Below, piece by piece: positions 36,080 through 45,446 of a stretch of 64,000 bases of DNA; the stretch's first letter is position 1; the number at the start of each line of letters is the position of its first letter. The translations under genes and the position numbers were made by a program. The notes beneath the pieces were generated by a model. The model searched no databases and was not told where the DNA came from. It saw only the letters and a list, made by a program, of their open reading frames with translations. Source of the DNA: Eubacteriales bacterium (lineage in GTDB: Bacteria; Bacillota; Clostridia; Tissierellales; GPF-1); the NCBI GenBank assembly GCA_030625815.1, contig DAOUQF010000018.1, forward strand, positions 1-64,000. Reading direction: 5' to 3'.

Positions 36080-39000
36080 TCAATTCTTAAAAAATTCACA
36101 GATCATCCCCACTGCTTCTTCCATCAGAAGTAACGCTTCCTGAGCTGTGCAGTCCCGCTTGTTCAGAAAAATCTTTGGAAATTCCGTCGATAAGTCAAAA
36201 TCCACCATCCGCGCATAATGATCCATCAACATTCTACCCAATTCCGGTGTAAAAGACAAGGCTTTCGCAAAGCTCATCACGATCCCCTTCTTGGTATGAG
36301 AAAGGGTGGAGAATCCCGCCTGCATGGCTCCCGCGCGCACCTTGGCGATTCGCATCAGATTGATCACCGCCACAGGCGGCTCGCCGAATCGATCGATCAG
36401 TTCATCTAAAATCTCGGAATAGTCCGCCTGGGACTCGATCGTCGCAATGTGCTTGTACATCCGAATCTTCTGCTCCGCATCCTGAATATAGCTGTCTGGA
36501 ATATAGGCGTCCACCTGCAATTCCAGCTTGGACTCGATCTCTTCCGTTCCCAATTCCAGGCTTCCCGTATAAAGATTCACCGCTTGCTCCAGATACTTCA
36601 CATAGAGATCGTATCCAATGGATGCCATATGACCGTGCTGCTCGGCGCCCAGTAGATTTCCCGCGCCCCGGATTTCCAAATCCCGCATGGCAATCTTAAA
36701 TCCGGCGCCGAATTCCGTAAATTCCCGAATCGCTTTCAATCGTTTTTCCGCCACCTCGGACAACACCTTATTCTTCTGGAAGGTGAAGTAGGCGAAAGCC
36801 AATCGATTGGAACGGCCGATTCTTCCGCGCAATTGATACAATTGAGAGAGCCCCAATCGATCCGCGTCGAAGATGATCATGGTATTGACATTGGGAATAT
36901 CCAGCCCAGTTTCAATGATCGTGGTGCTGATCAAAATATCAATTTCTCCATCCAAGAAGGCGATCATCACCGCTTCCAGCTCCCGTTCCCCCATCTGTCC
37001 ATGGGCGACGGCAATCCTCGCTTCCGGAATCAGCTTCTGCAATTTCGCCTGCATGGAGCGAATTCCCTTGACGCGGTTAAAGACAAAATAGACCTGGCCT
37101 TCCCGCTCCAATTCACGCCGAACCGCATCCCGCGCCAATTCCTCCTGATATTCGACAACAAAGGTCTGCACTGGCAGCCGCTCTTCCGGCGGCTCGTCAA
37201 TGACAGACAGGTCCCTCACTCCGATCATGGACATATGCAGGGTTCTCGGAATTGGGGTCGCAGACAGGGTGAGCACATCCACGGAAGCCTTCATCATCTT
37301 CATCATTTCTTTGTGGCGAACCCCAAATCGCTGTTCTTCATCCACAATCAAAAGACCCAGGTCTTTAAAAAGCAACTCCTTCGACAAGAGTCGGTGGGTG
37401 CCGACAATCACATCAACATTGCCCGCCTTCACGTCGCGAAAGATCCGCTGCTGCTGCTTGGCTGTCCGAAATCGGCTCAGCATCTCCACCTTGACCGGGA
37501 ATTCCTGAAACCGGGAAAGAAAGGTATTGTAATGCTGCTGCGCCAGGATCGTGGTCGGCACCAAAATCGCGACCTGCTTTCCGTCGAGGACCGCTTTGAA
37601 GGCAGCCCGCAGGGCAACCTCCGTCTTCCCGTAGCCCACATCGCCGCAAAGCAGGCGATCCATCGGACTCGGCTTTTGCATATCCTGCTTAATCTCTTCA
37701 ATACATTGCAATTGATCTTGGGTTTCTTCGTAGAGAAAGAGATCCTCGAATTGACGCTGCCATTCATTGTCGCTGCCAAAAGCGTAGCCCTTGACCGCTT
37801 CCCGCTTGGCGTAGTGCTCCAGCAATTCCCTCGCCATTACCTCAATCGCTTTTTTGGCCGTCTGTTTCGTTCGCTTCCAATCATCCGAGCCCATCTTGTT
37901 AAGCCGGGGCGATCCCGCGTCTCCACCAATGAATTTTTGGAGAATCTGCATTTGATCCACGGGAACATAGAGGCGATCCGTACCTCGATACTGCACGATT
38001 AAATAATCTCTCTTGATTCCCAGAATGACCTTTTGTTCAATCCCCTGATACTGGCCGACTCCAAATTCTTCATGCACGACATAGTCGCTCACCTTCAAAT
38101 CCATAAAGGTTTCGATCCGGCGGCTCTTCTCTTTTTTCCGTTTCCGCCGTTTCCGCTTGATTCCCCCGTAGACCTCCGCTTCCCCGAAGAGGAAGATCTT
38201 TTCGTCGATATACTCAAATCCCTGATTTAAGGATTCTTTGGTAATCGTAGCAAATCCCGGTTCTATCCGGTTTCCCAATAATGCGGGAATCCGCGCATCT
38301 TCCAAATACTGCTTCAATGCCTCCGCTCGCTCTGTGCTGCCCGTAAAAAACACCACCGTGCCTTCCCGCGCCAAGAGCCGCTTCGTCTCTTGCGCCAAGA
38401 GCTCAAATTTCCGATGGAAAACCGGATTGGATTTCGTCCGCACCTGAACCAGCGCCTTGGGCGCAAAGAATCGACTGTTTTTCAACAATCGAGTCGAGGT
38501 GATCAGTTGACGGTTCTCCATGGGCAATTGTTCGAAGGGCAACAGCGCCTCCCCATGACGAGACAGCGTCTCGCCGGCAAGGTGCAGTTCCTCCAAACGA
38601 TGGTGAAATTGATGCTGCTGATCCCTGGCTGCATCCAAAATCCGATCCGGCTCATCCATCACAATGACCGCATCCGATTGCAGCCAGTTCAACAGGCTTT
38701 CCGATTCCTCCAAATAGGGATGGCAAAGCGCCGCGCTGGGCAGAGGCAGATTGCTTTCAATCTGATGAACCACCTTCTCGAATTTTTCCATTCGTTTGGT
38801 TCGCTCCGCCCCCGGCTTTTCTTTCTTCGTTGTAGCCGCCAGATCCTTTTCGATCCCTTCAGCAATTCGAACTCGTTGTTCTTGCGTGAGAATAAATTCA
38901 ACAGCTGCCGGAATCGCCGTTTCTTGGCGATTTTCGAAAGAGCGCTGCGTCTCCAGATCAAAGCTTCGAATCGAATCGATTTCAATGTCAAAGAACTCCA

Positions 39001-39568
39001 AGCGCACCGGATCTTCCGCATCCGATGGAAAACAGTCGATGATCCCGCCGCGAGCGCTGAATTGCCCCGGACCTTCAATCATCGTCTCACGGCGATACCC
39101 CAGCTCCACAAGGACTTCAATTACTTGCCTCGGCTCGATTGCTTGGCCCACCGAGAGTCGCAACTCCCCGTACTGCCCCTTTGGCAGCATAGGATTCATC
39201 ATCGCTTCCGTACTGGTCAGATAGATCCCCTTGCTTCCCCGCTGCAAATGATGCAGGGTTCGAAGCCGCTGATTCATATTCTCATGGCTGAACGCCTCAA
39301 TGTCATAAAAGTAGGTCGGCCGCGCAGGAAAGTAATGCGCTTTTCCCGCAGCAAAACTCTGAATCATCACCCTTGCCGCCCGGGCTTGATGGTCTTGCGG
39401 GAAAACCAAGAGCACCTGATGTTCATCGCTGTATCGAGCAAAGAGCTGAAACAAGGCCTCTTCCGACAATCCATGCAAGGAAATCGGAAAACTGCCATTC
39501 TCGATGGCATGGGTGATTTCACCGTATGCTTTTGTCTTTTCTGTGATTCTTCCCCATAATCCCTGCAT
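36080..39568 (-). CDS. mfd: Transcription-repair coupling factor Mfd
   Basis: A 1162-residue DNA translocase that removes stalled RNA polymerase at lesions and recruits UvrA. The N-terminal UvrB-homology module spans about 1-350. The RNA-polymerase-interaction domain begins near DLKVSDYVVHEEFGVGQYQG. Helicase motifs include CGDVGYGKTEVALRAAFKA and LLIVDEEQRFGVRHKE. The C-terminal domain follows LLGAEQHGHMASIG. The ATG has AAGGAGAGAGTT upstream. pth ends ten bases before. It is intact and of normal length. Confidence 0.97.
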   Translation of the reverse strand: MQGLWGRITEKTKAYGEITHAIENGSFPISLHGLSEEALFQLFARYSDEHQVLLVFPQDHQARAARVMIQSFAAGKAHYFPARPTYFYDIEAFSHENMNQRLRTLHHLQRGSKGIYLTSTEAMMNPMLPKGQYGELRLSVGQAIEPRQVIEVLVELGYRRETMIEGPGQFSARGGIIDCFPSDAEDPVRLEFFDIEIDSIRSFDLETQRSFENRQETAIPAAVEFILTQEQRVRIAEGIEKDLAATTKKEKPGAERTKRMEKFEKVVHQIESNLPLPSAALCHPYLEESESLLNWLQSDAVIVMDEPDRILDAARDQQHQFHHRLEELHLAGETLSRHGEALLPFEQLPMENRQLITSTRLLKNSRFFAPKALVQVRTKSNPVFHRKFELLAQETKRLLAREGTVVFFTGSTERAEALKQYLEDARIPALLGNRIEPGFATITKESLNQGFEYIDEKIFLFGEAEVYGGIKRKRRKRKKEKSRRIETFMDLKVSDYVVHEEFGVGQYQGIEQKVILGIKRDYLIVQYRGTDRLYVPVDQMQILQKFIGGDAGSPRLNKMGSDDWKRTKQTAKKAIEVMARELLEHYAKREAVKGYAFGSDNEWQRQFEDLFLYEETQDQLQCIEEIKQDMQKPSPMDRLLCGDVGYGKTEVALRAAFKAVLDGKQVAILVPTTILAQQHYNTFLSRFQEFPVKVEMLSRFRTAKQQQRIFRDVKAGNVDVIVGTHRLLSKELLFKDLGLLIVDEEQRFGVRHKEMMKMMKASVDVLTLSATPIPRTLHMSMIGVRDLSVIDEPPEERLPVQTFVVEYQEELARDAVRRELEREGQVYFVFNRVKGIRSMQAKLQKLIPEARIAVAHGQMGERELEAVMIAFLDGEIDILISTTIIETGLDIPNVNTMIIFDADRLGLSQLYQLRGRIGRSNRLAFAYFTFQKNKVLSEVAEKRLKAIREFTEFGAGFKIAMRDLEIRGAGNLLGAEQHGHMASIGYDLYVKYLEQAVNLYTGSLELGTEEIESKLELQVDAYIPDSYIQDAEQKIRMYKHIATIESQADYSEILDELIDRFGEPPVAVINLMRIAKVRAGAMQAGFSTLSHTKKGIVMSFAKALSFTPELGRMLMDHYARMVDFDLSTEFPKIFLNKRDCTAQEALLLMEEAVGMICEFFKN

Positions 39569-39578
39569 AACTCTCTCC

Positions 39579-40151
39579 TTACTGAAAATTCAAGTGATTG
39601 GTTTGATTCATGGACTGCTCCACATCCTTTTCGACAATCGTCTCAACAGCATCGCAAGCCGCCTTCAACACCTCGTCCAAGGTCTTTTCTTCCTTTGTTG
39701 TGAATCCGCTCAACACATAGTTCGCAAGATCCATATAGCTTGGCTGTTTCCCGATCCCAATGCGAACCCGAGGGAAAACATCCGTTTGCAATTGAAAGAT
39801 CACGGATTTCATGCCGTTATGGCTGCCCGCGCTTCCCCGTTTTCTGACCTTGAGCACACCAACTTCAAAATCGATATCGTCATAGATCACGATCAAATTC
39901 TCCGGCGGCACTTGATAGTAGCGCTGAAGCTCAACCACCGCGCGACCACTTTCATTCATATAGGTCTGCGGTTTGATCAGGACTACCTTCTCTCCGGCGT
40001 AAAAGGTTTCCCCCACAAGGGATTGAAACTGCACCTTCTTCACAGAGACGCCCCAGTCTTTCGACAATCGATCAATCACGCGAAATCCCACATTGTGCCG
40101 CGTCTTTTCATATTTTTTTCCCGGATTTCCCAATCCTATAATGACATACAT
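39579..40151 (-). CDS. pth: Peptidyl-tRNA hydrolase
   Basis: A 190-residue enzyme that recycles peptidyl-tRNA dropped from ribosomes. MYVIIGLGNPGKKYEKTRHNVGF (partly quoted) has the catalytic His of TRHNVGF and Asn of GLGNPG. KPQTYMNESGRAV and GSAGHNG-type GSAGSHNGMKSV are further family motifs. Ribosome binding site AGAGGTGTAGG. The prs terminator lies just upstream, and no separate promoter is visible. Confidence 0.96.
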   Translation of the reverse strand: MYVIIGLGNPGKKYEKTRHNVGFRVIDRLSKDWGVSVKKVQFQSLVGETFYAGEKVVLIKPQTYMNESGRAVVELQRYYQVPPENLIVIYDDIDFEVGVLKVRKRGSAGSHNGMKSVIFQLQTDVFPRVRIGIGKQPSYMDLANYVLSGFTTKEEKTLDEVLKAACDAVETIVEKDVEQSMNQTNHLNFQ

Positions 40152-40162
40152 CCTACACCTCT

Positions 40163-40190
40163 TAAAAAACCCCCGAAATCATCGGGGGTC
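40163..40190 (-). terminator. Terminator after prs
   Basis: ACCCCCGATGATTTCGGGGGT followed by TTTTT on the minus strand, seven bases after the prs stop. Confidence 0.88.
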
Positions 40191-40196
40191 TTCTTT

Positions 40197-41153
40197 CTAG
40201 TCAAACAATACACTGATGGAACGATTGCCGTGAATTCGACGAATGGATTCCGCCAACAATTCCGCAACAGACAAGACCTTGATCTTTTCGATCTGCTTAT
40301 CTGCCGGAAGAGGAATCGTATCCGTAATCAAGACCTCTAGAATCTGAGACTCCTTGATTCGCTCGATCGCCGGTCCCGATAGAATGCCATGGGTACAGCT
40401 TGCGTACACATCCAAGGAACCAAATTGCTTCGCCACTTCCGCCGCTTTCACCAAAGAACCCGCTGTATCGATCATATCGTCAATGATAATTACGTGTTTG
40501 TCTTTGATATCGCCAATGACGTTCATGACCTCTGCCACATTCGCCTTTGGACGACGCTTTTCAATGATCGCAATCGGCAGATCCAGAATAGCGCCTAAGT
40601 TTCTTGCCCGCTTCACTCCGCCGATATCAGGAGAAAGAACGATTGTATTGTCTTTGTTCAAGCCTTCTTTTGCCTTGTAATATTCACCCAATAGATTGAT
40701 CGCTTTCAGATGATCCACCGGGATATCGAAGAATCCTTGCAATTGTGATGCATGCAAGTCCATCGCTACCACGCGGTCGGCCCCCGCCGCTTGAAGGAGA
40801 TTCGCAACCAATTTCGCAGAGATCGGATCTCTGGCTTTTGCTTTTCGATCTTGTCTCGCATACCCGTAATATGGAATCACCGCATTGATTCGTCCCGCTG
40901 ATGCTCGTTTGAAGGCATCAATCAAAATCAGCACTTCCATCAAATTTTCATTTACCGGCGGACACGTCGATTGAATCAAGTAAACGTCATTGCCGCGAAC
41001 CGTCTCTGGAATGCTGACAGAGATTTCTCCGTCGCTGAATCGGTCCACACTGCAACGTCCCAATGAAATGCCCAACTCATTGCAAATTGTCTGCGCGAGT
41101 TCAGGGTTTGCATTACCTGTAAAAACCTTGATACGACTTTGCTCAGAATGCAT
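40197..41153 (-). CDS. prs: Ribose-phosphate pyrophosphokinase (PRPP synthase)
   Basis: A 318-residue class I enzyme making PRPP from ribose 5-phosphate and ATP for nucleotide, His and Trp synthesis. The catalytic flexible loop shows YARQDRKAKARDPISAKLV, the metal site DLHASQLQGFFDIPVDHL, and the PRPP motif VIIIDDMIDTAGSLVKAA. The ATG follows AGGAGGAGTACC. glmU ends 21 bases upstream; the glmU-prs pair is standard. Confidence 0.97.
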   Translation of the reverse strand: MHSEQSRIKVFTGNANPELAQTICNELGISLGRCSVDRFSDGEISVSIPETVRGNDVYLIQSTCPPVNENLMEVLILIDAFKRASAGRINAVIPYYGYARQDRKAKARDPISAKLVANLLQAAGADRVVAMDLHASQLQGFFDIPVDHLKAINLLGEYYKAKEGLNKDNTIVLSPDIGGVKRARNLGAILDLPIAIIEKRRPKANVAEVMNVIGDIKDKHVIIIDDMIDTAGSLVKAAEVAKQFGSLDVYASCTHGILSGPAIERIKESQILEVLITDTIPLPADKQIEKIKVLSVAELLAESIRRIHGNRSISVLFD

Positions 41154-41174
41154 GGTACTCCTCCTATAATTAAC

Positions 41175-42548
41175 CTATTTATTAAAGAAACGTTCCGCCC
41201 ATCCAGCCTTGTTGACCTGCTTCGCTCTCGCGATGGATAAATCGCCTTCTTCTACATCCCGCGTAATGGTTGATCCCGCTGCAACAAAACCCTTTTTCTT
41301 AATATGCACCGGCGCCACCAAATTCGCATTGGATCCAATGAAAGCATCATCCTCCACAATGGATTTCGATTTCTTTTTCCCGTCGTAGTTAACAAATACG
41401 ACGCCACAACCTATATTCACCCGTTCTCCGACAATGGCATCTCCCACATAAGAAAGATGACTGGCCTTTGAGCCATTGCCGATCACGGCATTTTTCACTT
41501 CTACAAAATCCCCGATTCGGCAGCCCTCTCCAATTCGACTCTTTGGACGCAAGTACGCGTAGGGACCGATGGTCGTTTTCCGACCCACTTCACTCTCTAT
41601 GATTTTGGACGAATCGATGGTCACCTCATCCCCGATTGTACTGTCGACAATCTTAGACATGGAACCAATTTCCACACGGCTGCCAATCACGGTCTTTCCT
41701 TTTAATTGCACATTGGCTTCAATCACCGTATCCTGTTCAATCGTCACATCCACATCAATATAGGTGCTTGCCGGATCAATCAGGGTCACCCCTTCTTCCA
41801 TCCAATGCGTGTTGATCCATTGCTGGCGAATCCGTGTCGCTTCCGCCAATTGCACCCGAGAATTAATGCCTCGGATATGGTCTGCATCCTTCATGCAATA
41901 GGATTCAACCTGTTCGCCCAAGTTTCTGAGAATCCCCAAGCTGTCCGTCAAATAATATTCGCCTTGCGCATTCTCGGTCGTCAAGCCTGCGAGGGCAATC
42001 TTTAACGCTTTTCCTTGAAAACAGAAAATTCCCGAATTGATTTCTTGAATCAAGCATTCCTCTTCCGTCGCGTCCTCTTGCTCCACGATCCCGACAACGC
42101 CTTTTGTGTCATGCAAGATTCGACCGTATCCCGTCGGATCCGCCATCTTCGCGCTCAATACCGTCACCGCCGCTTTGCTGTCTCGATGTTTCTTCAAAAG
42201 AGAAGTCAAGTCAGCGCCCTCAATCAAGGGGGTGTCTCCCGTCAGAATAAAAACCTCATCTTCATCATTGATATACTCCATGCCCTGCATCACTGCATAT
42301 CCGGTTCCATAGGGCACGCCATCTCCGATCGGCTGCTCGCAAAAATGCCATCCCTTCCGCTCATAGGCAGCACAGATCTCATCCTTTCCATGACCCACAA
42401 TGACAACGGTCTCATCGGAACCGGCGTCTTTCGCCGCCCGTGCAACCCATTCCACCAGGGATTCCCCACAGATCTGATGCATCACTTTAGGAACTTGCGA
42501 TTTCATTCGAGTCCCCTGCCCCGCGGCAAGAATCATAGCTTTAATCAT
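41175..42548 (-). CDS. glmU: Bifunctional UDP-GlcNAc pyrophosphorylase/glucosamine-1-phosphate acetyltransferase
   Basis: A 457-residue enzyme that supplies UDP-GlcNAc for peptidoglycan. The N-terminal uridylyltransferase has LAAGQGTRMKSQVPKVMH (residues 7-24). The C-terminal left-handed beta helix begins after residue 250, with GDFVEVKNAVIGNGSKASHLSYVGDA giving the acetyl-transfer His (quoted in part: KASHLSYVGDA). GAGGTGACGGATA precedes the ATG. It has its own promoter and is followed by prs. Confidence 0.97.
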   Translation of the reverse strand: MIKAMILAAGQGTRMKSQVPKVMHQICGESLVEWVARAAKDAGSDETVVIVGHGKDEICAAYERKGWHFCEQPIGDGVPYGTGYAVMQGMEYINDEDEVFILTGDTPLIEGADLTSLLKKHRDSKAAVTVLSAKMADPTGYGRILHDTKGVVGIVEQEDATEEECLIQEINSGIFCFQGKALKIALAGLTTENAQGEYYLTDSLGILRNLGEQVESYCMKDADHIRGINSRVQLAEATRIRQQWINTHWMEEGVTLIDPASTYIDVDVTIEQDTVIEANVQLKGKTVIGSRVEIGSMSKIVDSTIGDEVTIDSSKIIESEVGRKTTIGPYAYLRPKSRIGEGCRIGDFVEVKNAVIGNGSKASHLSYVGDAIVGERVNIGCGVVFVNYDGKKKSKSIVEDDAFIGSNANLVAPVHIKKKGFVAAGSTITRDVEEGDLSIARAKQVNKAGWAERFFNK

Positions 42549-42573
42549 TATCCGTCACCTCACAACCTCTACA

Positions 42574-42601
42574 ATTATACCAGAGTTTTCAATCCTTTCA
42601 A
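42574..42601 (-). promoter_or_regulatory. Promoter of glmU-prs
   Basis: TTGAAA (42596-42601), 16-bp spacer and an extended TGGTATAAT (-10 at 42574-42579) on the minus strand. Confidence 0.75.
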
Positions 42602-42616
42602 CTATTATATTCTAAC

Positions 42617-42642
42617 ACAAAAAAAGGACCGTGAACGGTCCT
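42617..42642 (-). terminator. Terminator after spoVG
   Basis: GGACCGTTCACGGTCC followed by seven U residues on the minus strand, nine bases after the spoVG stop. Confidence 0.9.
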
Positions 42643-42650
42643 CTTCTGGT

Positions 42651-42926
42651 TTATTCCATCGATTCAACTTCTTGCATGGATCTTTCATATTCAGAAAAAA
42701 CAATATCCTGGATTCGCGCACGCGTTTCTGAATTAATTGGATGCGCGATGTCACGAAATTCACCATCAGGCATTCTTCTGGACGGCATCGCAATAAAAAG
42801 TCCATTTAGCCCCTCGATGATCTTAATGTCGTGTACCACGAAGGCATCGTCAAAAGTTACCGATACTATTGCCTTCATTTTCCCATCAGTGTTGATCTTT
42901 CGTACTCTTACGTCTGTTACTTCCAT
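42651..42926 (-). CDS. spoVG: SpoVG-family RNA/DNA-binding regulator
   Basis: A 91-residue SpoVG protein. [42 protein letters not shown] and [18 protein letters not shown] are family motifs (partly quoted). It is a nucleic-acid-binding regulator found also in non-spore formers such as Listeria and Staphylococcus. AGGAGC lies upstream of the ATG. A perfect TATAAT (42974-42979) lies upstream with a weak -35. A sigma-H-like sequence is too imperfect to call. Confidence 0.95.
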   Translation of the reverse strand: MEVTDVRVRKINTDGKMKAIVSVTFDDAFVVHDIKIIEGLNGLFIAMPSRRMPDGEFRDIAHPINSETRARIQDIVFSEYERSMQEVESME

Positions 42927-43016
42927 TTTACAGCTCCTTCCGCCAAGATAGAATGCATATAGTAGAATATTCCATTATATATATACTCCTTTTTAGAAGA
43001 AAAACCCTTTTTTTTG

Positions 43017-43039
43017 AAAAAATATTCAAAATATTTTTT
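43017..43039 (-). terminator. AT-only hairpin at the purR stop
   Basis: AAAAAATATT-TTG-AATATTTTTT, perfectly paired, followed by C and then A-rich DNA. It begins inside the purR stop codon. The stem is all A-T, so it is a weak terminator candidate. Confidence 0.35.
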
Positions 43040-43850
43040 ATTCGAGGTTTGGATGGATGATAACCTCTCCGGTTTGCTCGTCAACCGAGATTAATTTGAA
43101 CATGGCATAATAATCCTGAACCAGCTTTCGATCCGGTTCTTCCGTCGCAACCAAGACGCCGATTCCTTCAACGACCGCCTCAAACTCACGCACCATTTCG
43201 ATCATGCCGCGCAGGGTTCCGCCGCCGCGCATAAAATCGTCGATCAGCAGGACATGAGCGCCCGCCGGGATCGCTCGCTTCGACAAGGACATGGTCTGAA
43301 TTTGACCGGTCGATCCGCTTCGATAATTGATGTTCACGGTGGTTCCTTCCGTCACCTTGATGTTTTTCCGAATGGTTACCATGGGCACGTTCAAAATGCG
43401 CGCCGTCGCCAAGGCAACGGGAATTCCCTTGGTCTCAACTGTGACCACATAATCAATCTGCTTGTCGGCATATCGATCCGCAAAAATTTTCCCAAAAGTA
43501 AACACCGTATCCGGATGATTCAACAGATCCGTCATATAGATGAACCCGCCCGCAATCAATCGTTCCTTCTCCATAATCCGCTGACCAATTCGAATCAAGA
43601 AAGCGACCGTTTCTTCCCGATTCAAATGAGGCTGAAACAACACCCCGCCCGCCGCGCCGGATTGCGTCACAATTTCCCCGGAATCCAAGCGCTTGACCAA
43701 TTGACGCAAAATCGCGACATCTTCACTAATTGTCGTCTTCGAAGCAGCAAACCGTTCCTCAAATGCCTGGTATGTAAATAATTGGTTCGGATGTTCAACC
43801 AATATTGAAAAAATAGCGGCTACACGCTCGCTGCGCTTAAACTTCTCCAT
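43038..43850 (-). CDS. purR: Pur operon repressor PurR
   Basis: A 270-residue regulator. Residues 1-75 form a winged-helix DNA-binding domain (RSERVAAIFSILVEHPNQLF). Residues 80-270 are a phosphoribosyltransferase-like domain with the PRPP-binding motif VLLIDDFMRGGGTLRGM. In Bacillus, PRPP releases PurR from purine gene operators. The ATG at 43850 follows AAAGGGG. It diverges from murC, and a PurBox-like sequence lies in its own leader, suggesting autoregulation. murC-purR-spoVG-glmU is a common clostridial order. Confidence 0.94.
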   Translation of the reverse strand: MEKFKRSERVAAIFSILVEHPNQLFTYQAFEERFAASKTTISEDVAILRQLVKRLDSGEIVTQSGAAGGVLFQPHLNREETVAFLIRIGQRIMEKERLIAGGFIYMTDLLNHPDTVFTFGKIFADRYADKQIDYVVTVETKGIPVALATARILNVPMVTIRKNIKVTEGTTVNINYRSGSTGQIQTMSLSKRAIPAGAHVLLIDDFMRGGGTLRGMIEMVREFEAVVEGIGVLVATEEPDRKLVQDYYAMFKLISVDEQTGEVIIHPNLE

Positions 43851-43863
43851 AAAAACCCCTTTC

Positions 43864-43876
43864 AAACACGAACAAT
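43864..43876 (+). promoter_or_regulatory. PurBox-like operator in the purR leader
   Basis: AAACACGAACAAT matches the Bacillus PurBox pattern AWWWCCGAACWWT at 11 of 13 positions, including CGAAC. It lies just downstream of the purR -10, at about +1 to +13. Only one box is seen, while known operators usually have two. Confidence 0.35.
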
Positions 43877-43883
43877 TTGTTTC

Positions 43884-43889
43884 ATTATA
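43884..43889 (-). promoter_or_regulatory. -10 element of purR
   Basis: A perfect TATAAT on the minus strand, 34 bases before the purR start. The -35 region is not recognisable. Confidence 0.55.
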
Positions 43890-43958
43890 CATCATTTTAT
43901 TCGCTTATACTTATTTTTACAAGATGTTTTACCAAAAATCATTTGGATTTTTTTATGA

Positions 43959-43964
43959 TATAAT
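43959..43964 (+). promoter_or_regulatory. -10 element of murC
   Basis: A perfect TATAAT on the plus strand, placing the transcript start near 43971. This excludes the in-frame ATG at 43924 and supports the TTG start at 43993. Confidence 0.6.
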
Positions 43965-43992
43965 AGAACCATTCAAAAAAAGGAGGCTCCCT

Positions 43993-45369
43993 TTGAACAT
44001 CAATTGGAAAAATCAAAATCAAACGATCCACTTTATTGGGATCGGAGGGATCAGCATGAGCGCTTTGGCCGAGATACTCCTTCGGCGCGGTTACCGCGTT
44101 ACGGGATCCGACCGCAATGCCTCTCCCCTGACTCAGCATCTGGAATCTTTGGGCGCAACCATATACCGGGGCCACCAAAAAAAATGGGTTCACGGCGCGG
44201 ATCAAATTATATTCACCTCCGCCATTCATCCGGACAACCCCGAGCGGCGAGAGGCTGCTCGATTGGGCATCCCCGAACATAAGCGCGCAAGCCTTTTGGG
44301 CGCATTGATGGAAAACCATGAAATATCCATCGCCATCTCCGGCACCCACGGGAAAACAACAACGACAGGCATCCTTGCCGCGATCCTTTTGGAGGCGGAA
44401 ACGGAATCCACCATCCTTTTGGGTGGAAATGCCGATGTGATGGGCGGAAACCTTTCCATCAACGGCGATCGAATCTTCGTGACAGAAGCCTGCGAGTACA
44501 AAGAAAACTTCCTGGAACTCCACCCCACCCATACGGCGATTCTCAATATCGATGCCGATCATCTCGACTATTATCGAGATTTGACCCATATCCAATCCGC
44601 ATTTTTGCGCTTTGCAAAAATCTTGCCGCCAACTGGCACCCTGGTTACACGTCAAGACTTGGTGGCAACCTTTGATGACTTGGAGACTGAGATTCTCAGC
44701 TTTTCGCTGGATGAATCGGGAGACTATTATCCGGCAAATTCCATCCCAACCGCAACGGGATGGACCTTCGACCTGATGAAACAGGGAAGCAAATTGGGCG
44801 TGATCGATCTGCCCCTTCCCGGAAACCACAATATTGAAAACGCCTTGGCGGCCATCGCCCTGGCGGATTCCATTGGAATTGAGTTTGTGCAGATTCAAAA
44901 GGCCTTGGCCACCTTTACCGGTGTCCATCGCCGCATGGAAAAAAAGGGGGAACAAAACGGCATCCTTGTCTACGACGACTATGCCCATCATCCCACAGCA
45001 ATTCAAGCCGCCCTATCGGCCATCAAACCAAGGGTGCAGGGGCGATTGTTTTGCGTCTTCCAATCCCACACCTTTACCCGCACCCATAAATTATTTCGGG
45101 AATTCGCCGAAAGCTTTCACGCTGCGGATCTGGTCTTGATGGACGATATCTATCCAGCCCGCGAAAAAGATACGGGGCTGATCCATGCCCGCGATCTGAC
45201 GCAAGCCATTGTTGAAAACGGAACTGACTGCCAATACCTCGGCAGCCGGGAAGCCATCCTCGCCTATCTTCGGGATCATCTTGAGCCGGGGGATTGGCTC
45301 GTGACCGTCGGCGCCGGCACCGTCAATGAAATTGGCGAAAGCTATCTTTCCAAGCAGACTTTCTCTTAG
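43993..45369 (+). CDS. murC: UDP-N-acetylmuramate--L-alanine ligase
   Basis: A 458-residue Mur ligase adding the first amino acid of the peptidoglycan stem peptide. The N-terminal Rossmann part starts IHFIGIGGISMSALAEILLR. The P loop is ISGTHGKTTTTGILAAIL, and DDYAHHPTAIQAAL is the C-terminal signature. The start is TTG, with AGGAGG six bases upstream; an ATG 69 bases earlier lies before the -10 element. The end contains a 10-bp direct repeat (TTCTCTTAGA at 45360-45369 and 45378-45387, within one base), of which the first copy holds the stop codon. Confidence 0.95.
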   Translation: MNINWKNQNQTIHFIGIGGISMSALAEILLRRGYRVTGSDRNASPLTQHLESLGATIYRGHQKKWVHGADQIIFTSAIHPDNPERREAARLGIPEHKRASLLGALMENHEISIAISGTHGKTTTTGILAAILLEAETESTILLGGNADVMGGNLSINGDRIFVTEACEYKENFLELHPTHTAILNIDADHLDYYRDLTHIQSAFLRFAKILPPTGTLVTRQDLVATFDDLETEILSFSLDESGDYYPANSIPTATGWTFDLMKQGSKLGVIDLPLPGNHNIENALAAIALADSIGIEFVQIQKALATFTGVHRRMEKKGEQNGILVYDDYAHHPTAIQAALSAIKPRVQGRLFCVFQSHTFTRTHKLFREFAESFHAADLVLMDDIYPAREKDTGLIHARDLTQAIVENGTDCQYLGSREAILAYLRDHLEPGDWLVTVGAGTVNEIGESYLSKQTFS

Positions 45370-45392
45370 AGAAGCTTTTCTCTTAGAATCAT

Positions 45393-45439
45393 AAAAAACA
45401 CCATCCCGACTCGCCTTTACGGCTTGGGATGGTGTTTTT
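45393..45439. terminator. Bidirectional terminator between murC and the LCP gene
   Basis: AAAAACACCATCCC and GGGATGGTGTTTTT form a 14-bp stem with an 18-base loop. The A and T ends serve both converging genes. Confidence 0.9.
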
Positions 45440-45446
45440 CTGATTT

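Noticed and set aside
38390-39559. Open frame of 389 codons antisense to mfd
   Set aside because: Complement of conserved mfd sequence with no supporting signals.
42975-43010. Sigma-H promoter for spoVG
   Set aside because: AGGAGTA and GGAAT are present but the spacing is about three bases too short; an alternative pairing needs two mismatches.
43924-43992. ATG start of murC 69 bases upstream
   Set aside because: No ribosome binding site, and it lies upstream of the TATAAT element that should start the transcript.
43939-45006. Open frame of 355 codons antisense to murC
   Set aside because: Shadow of the murC frame without initiation signals.
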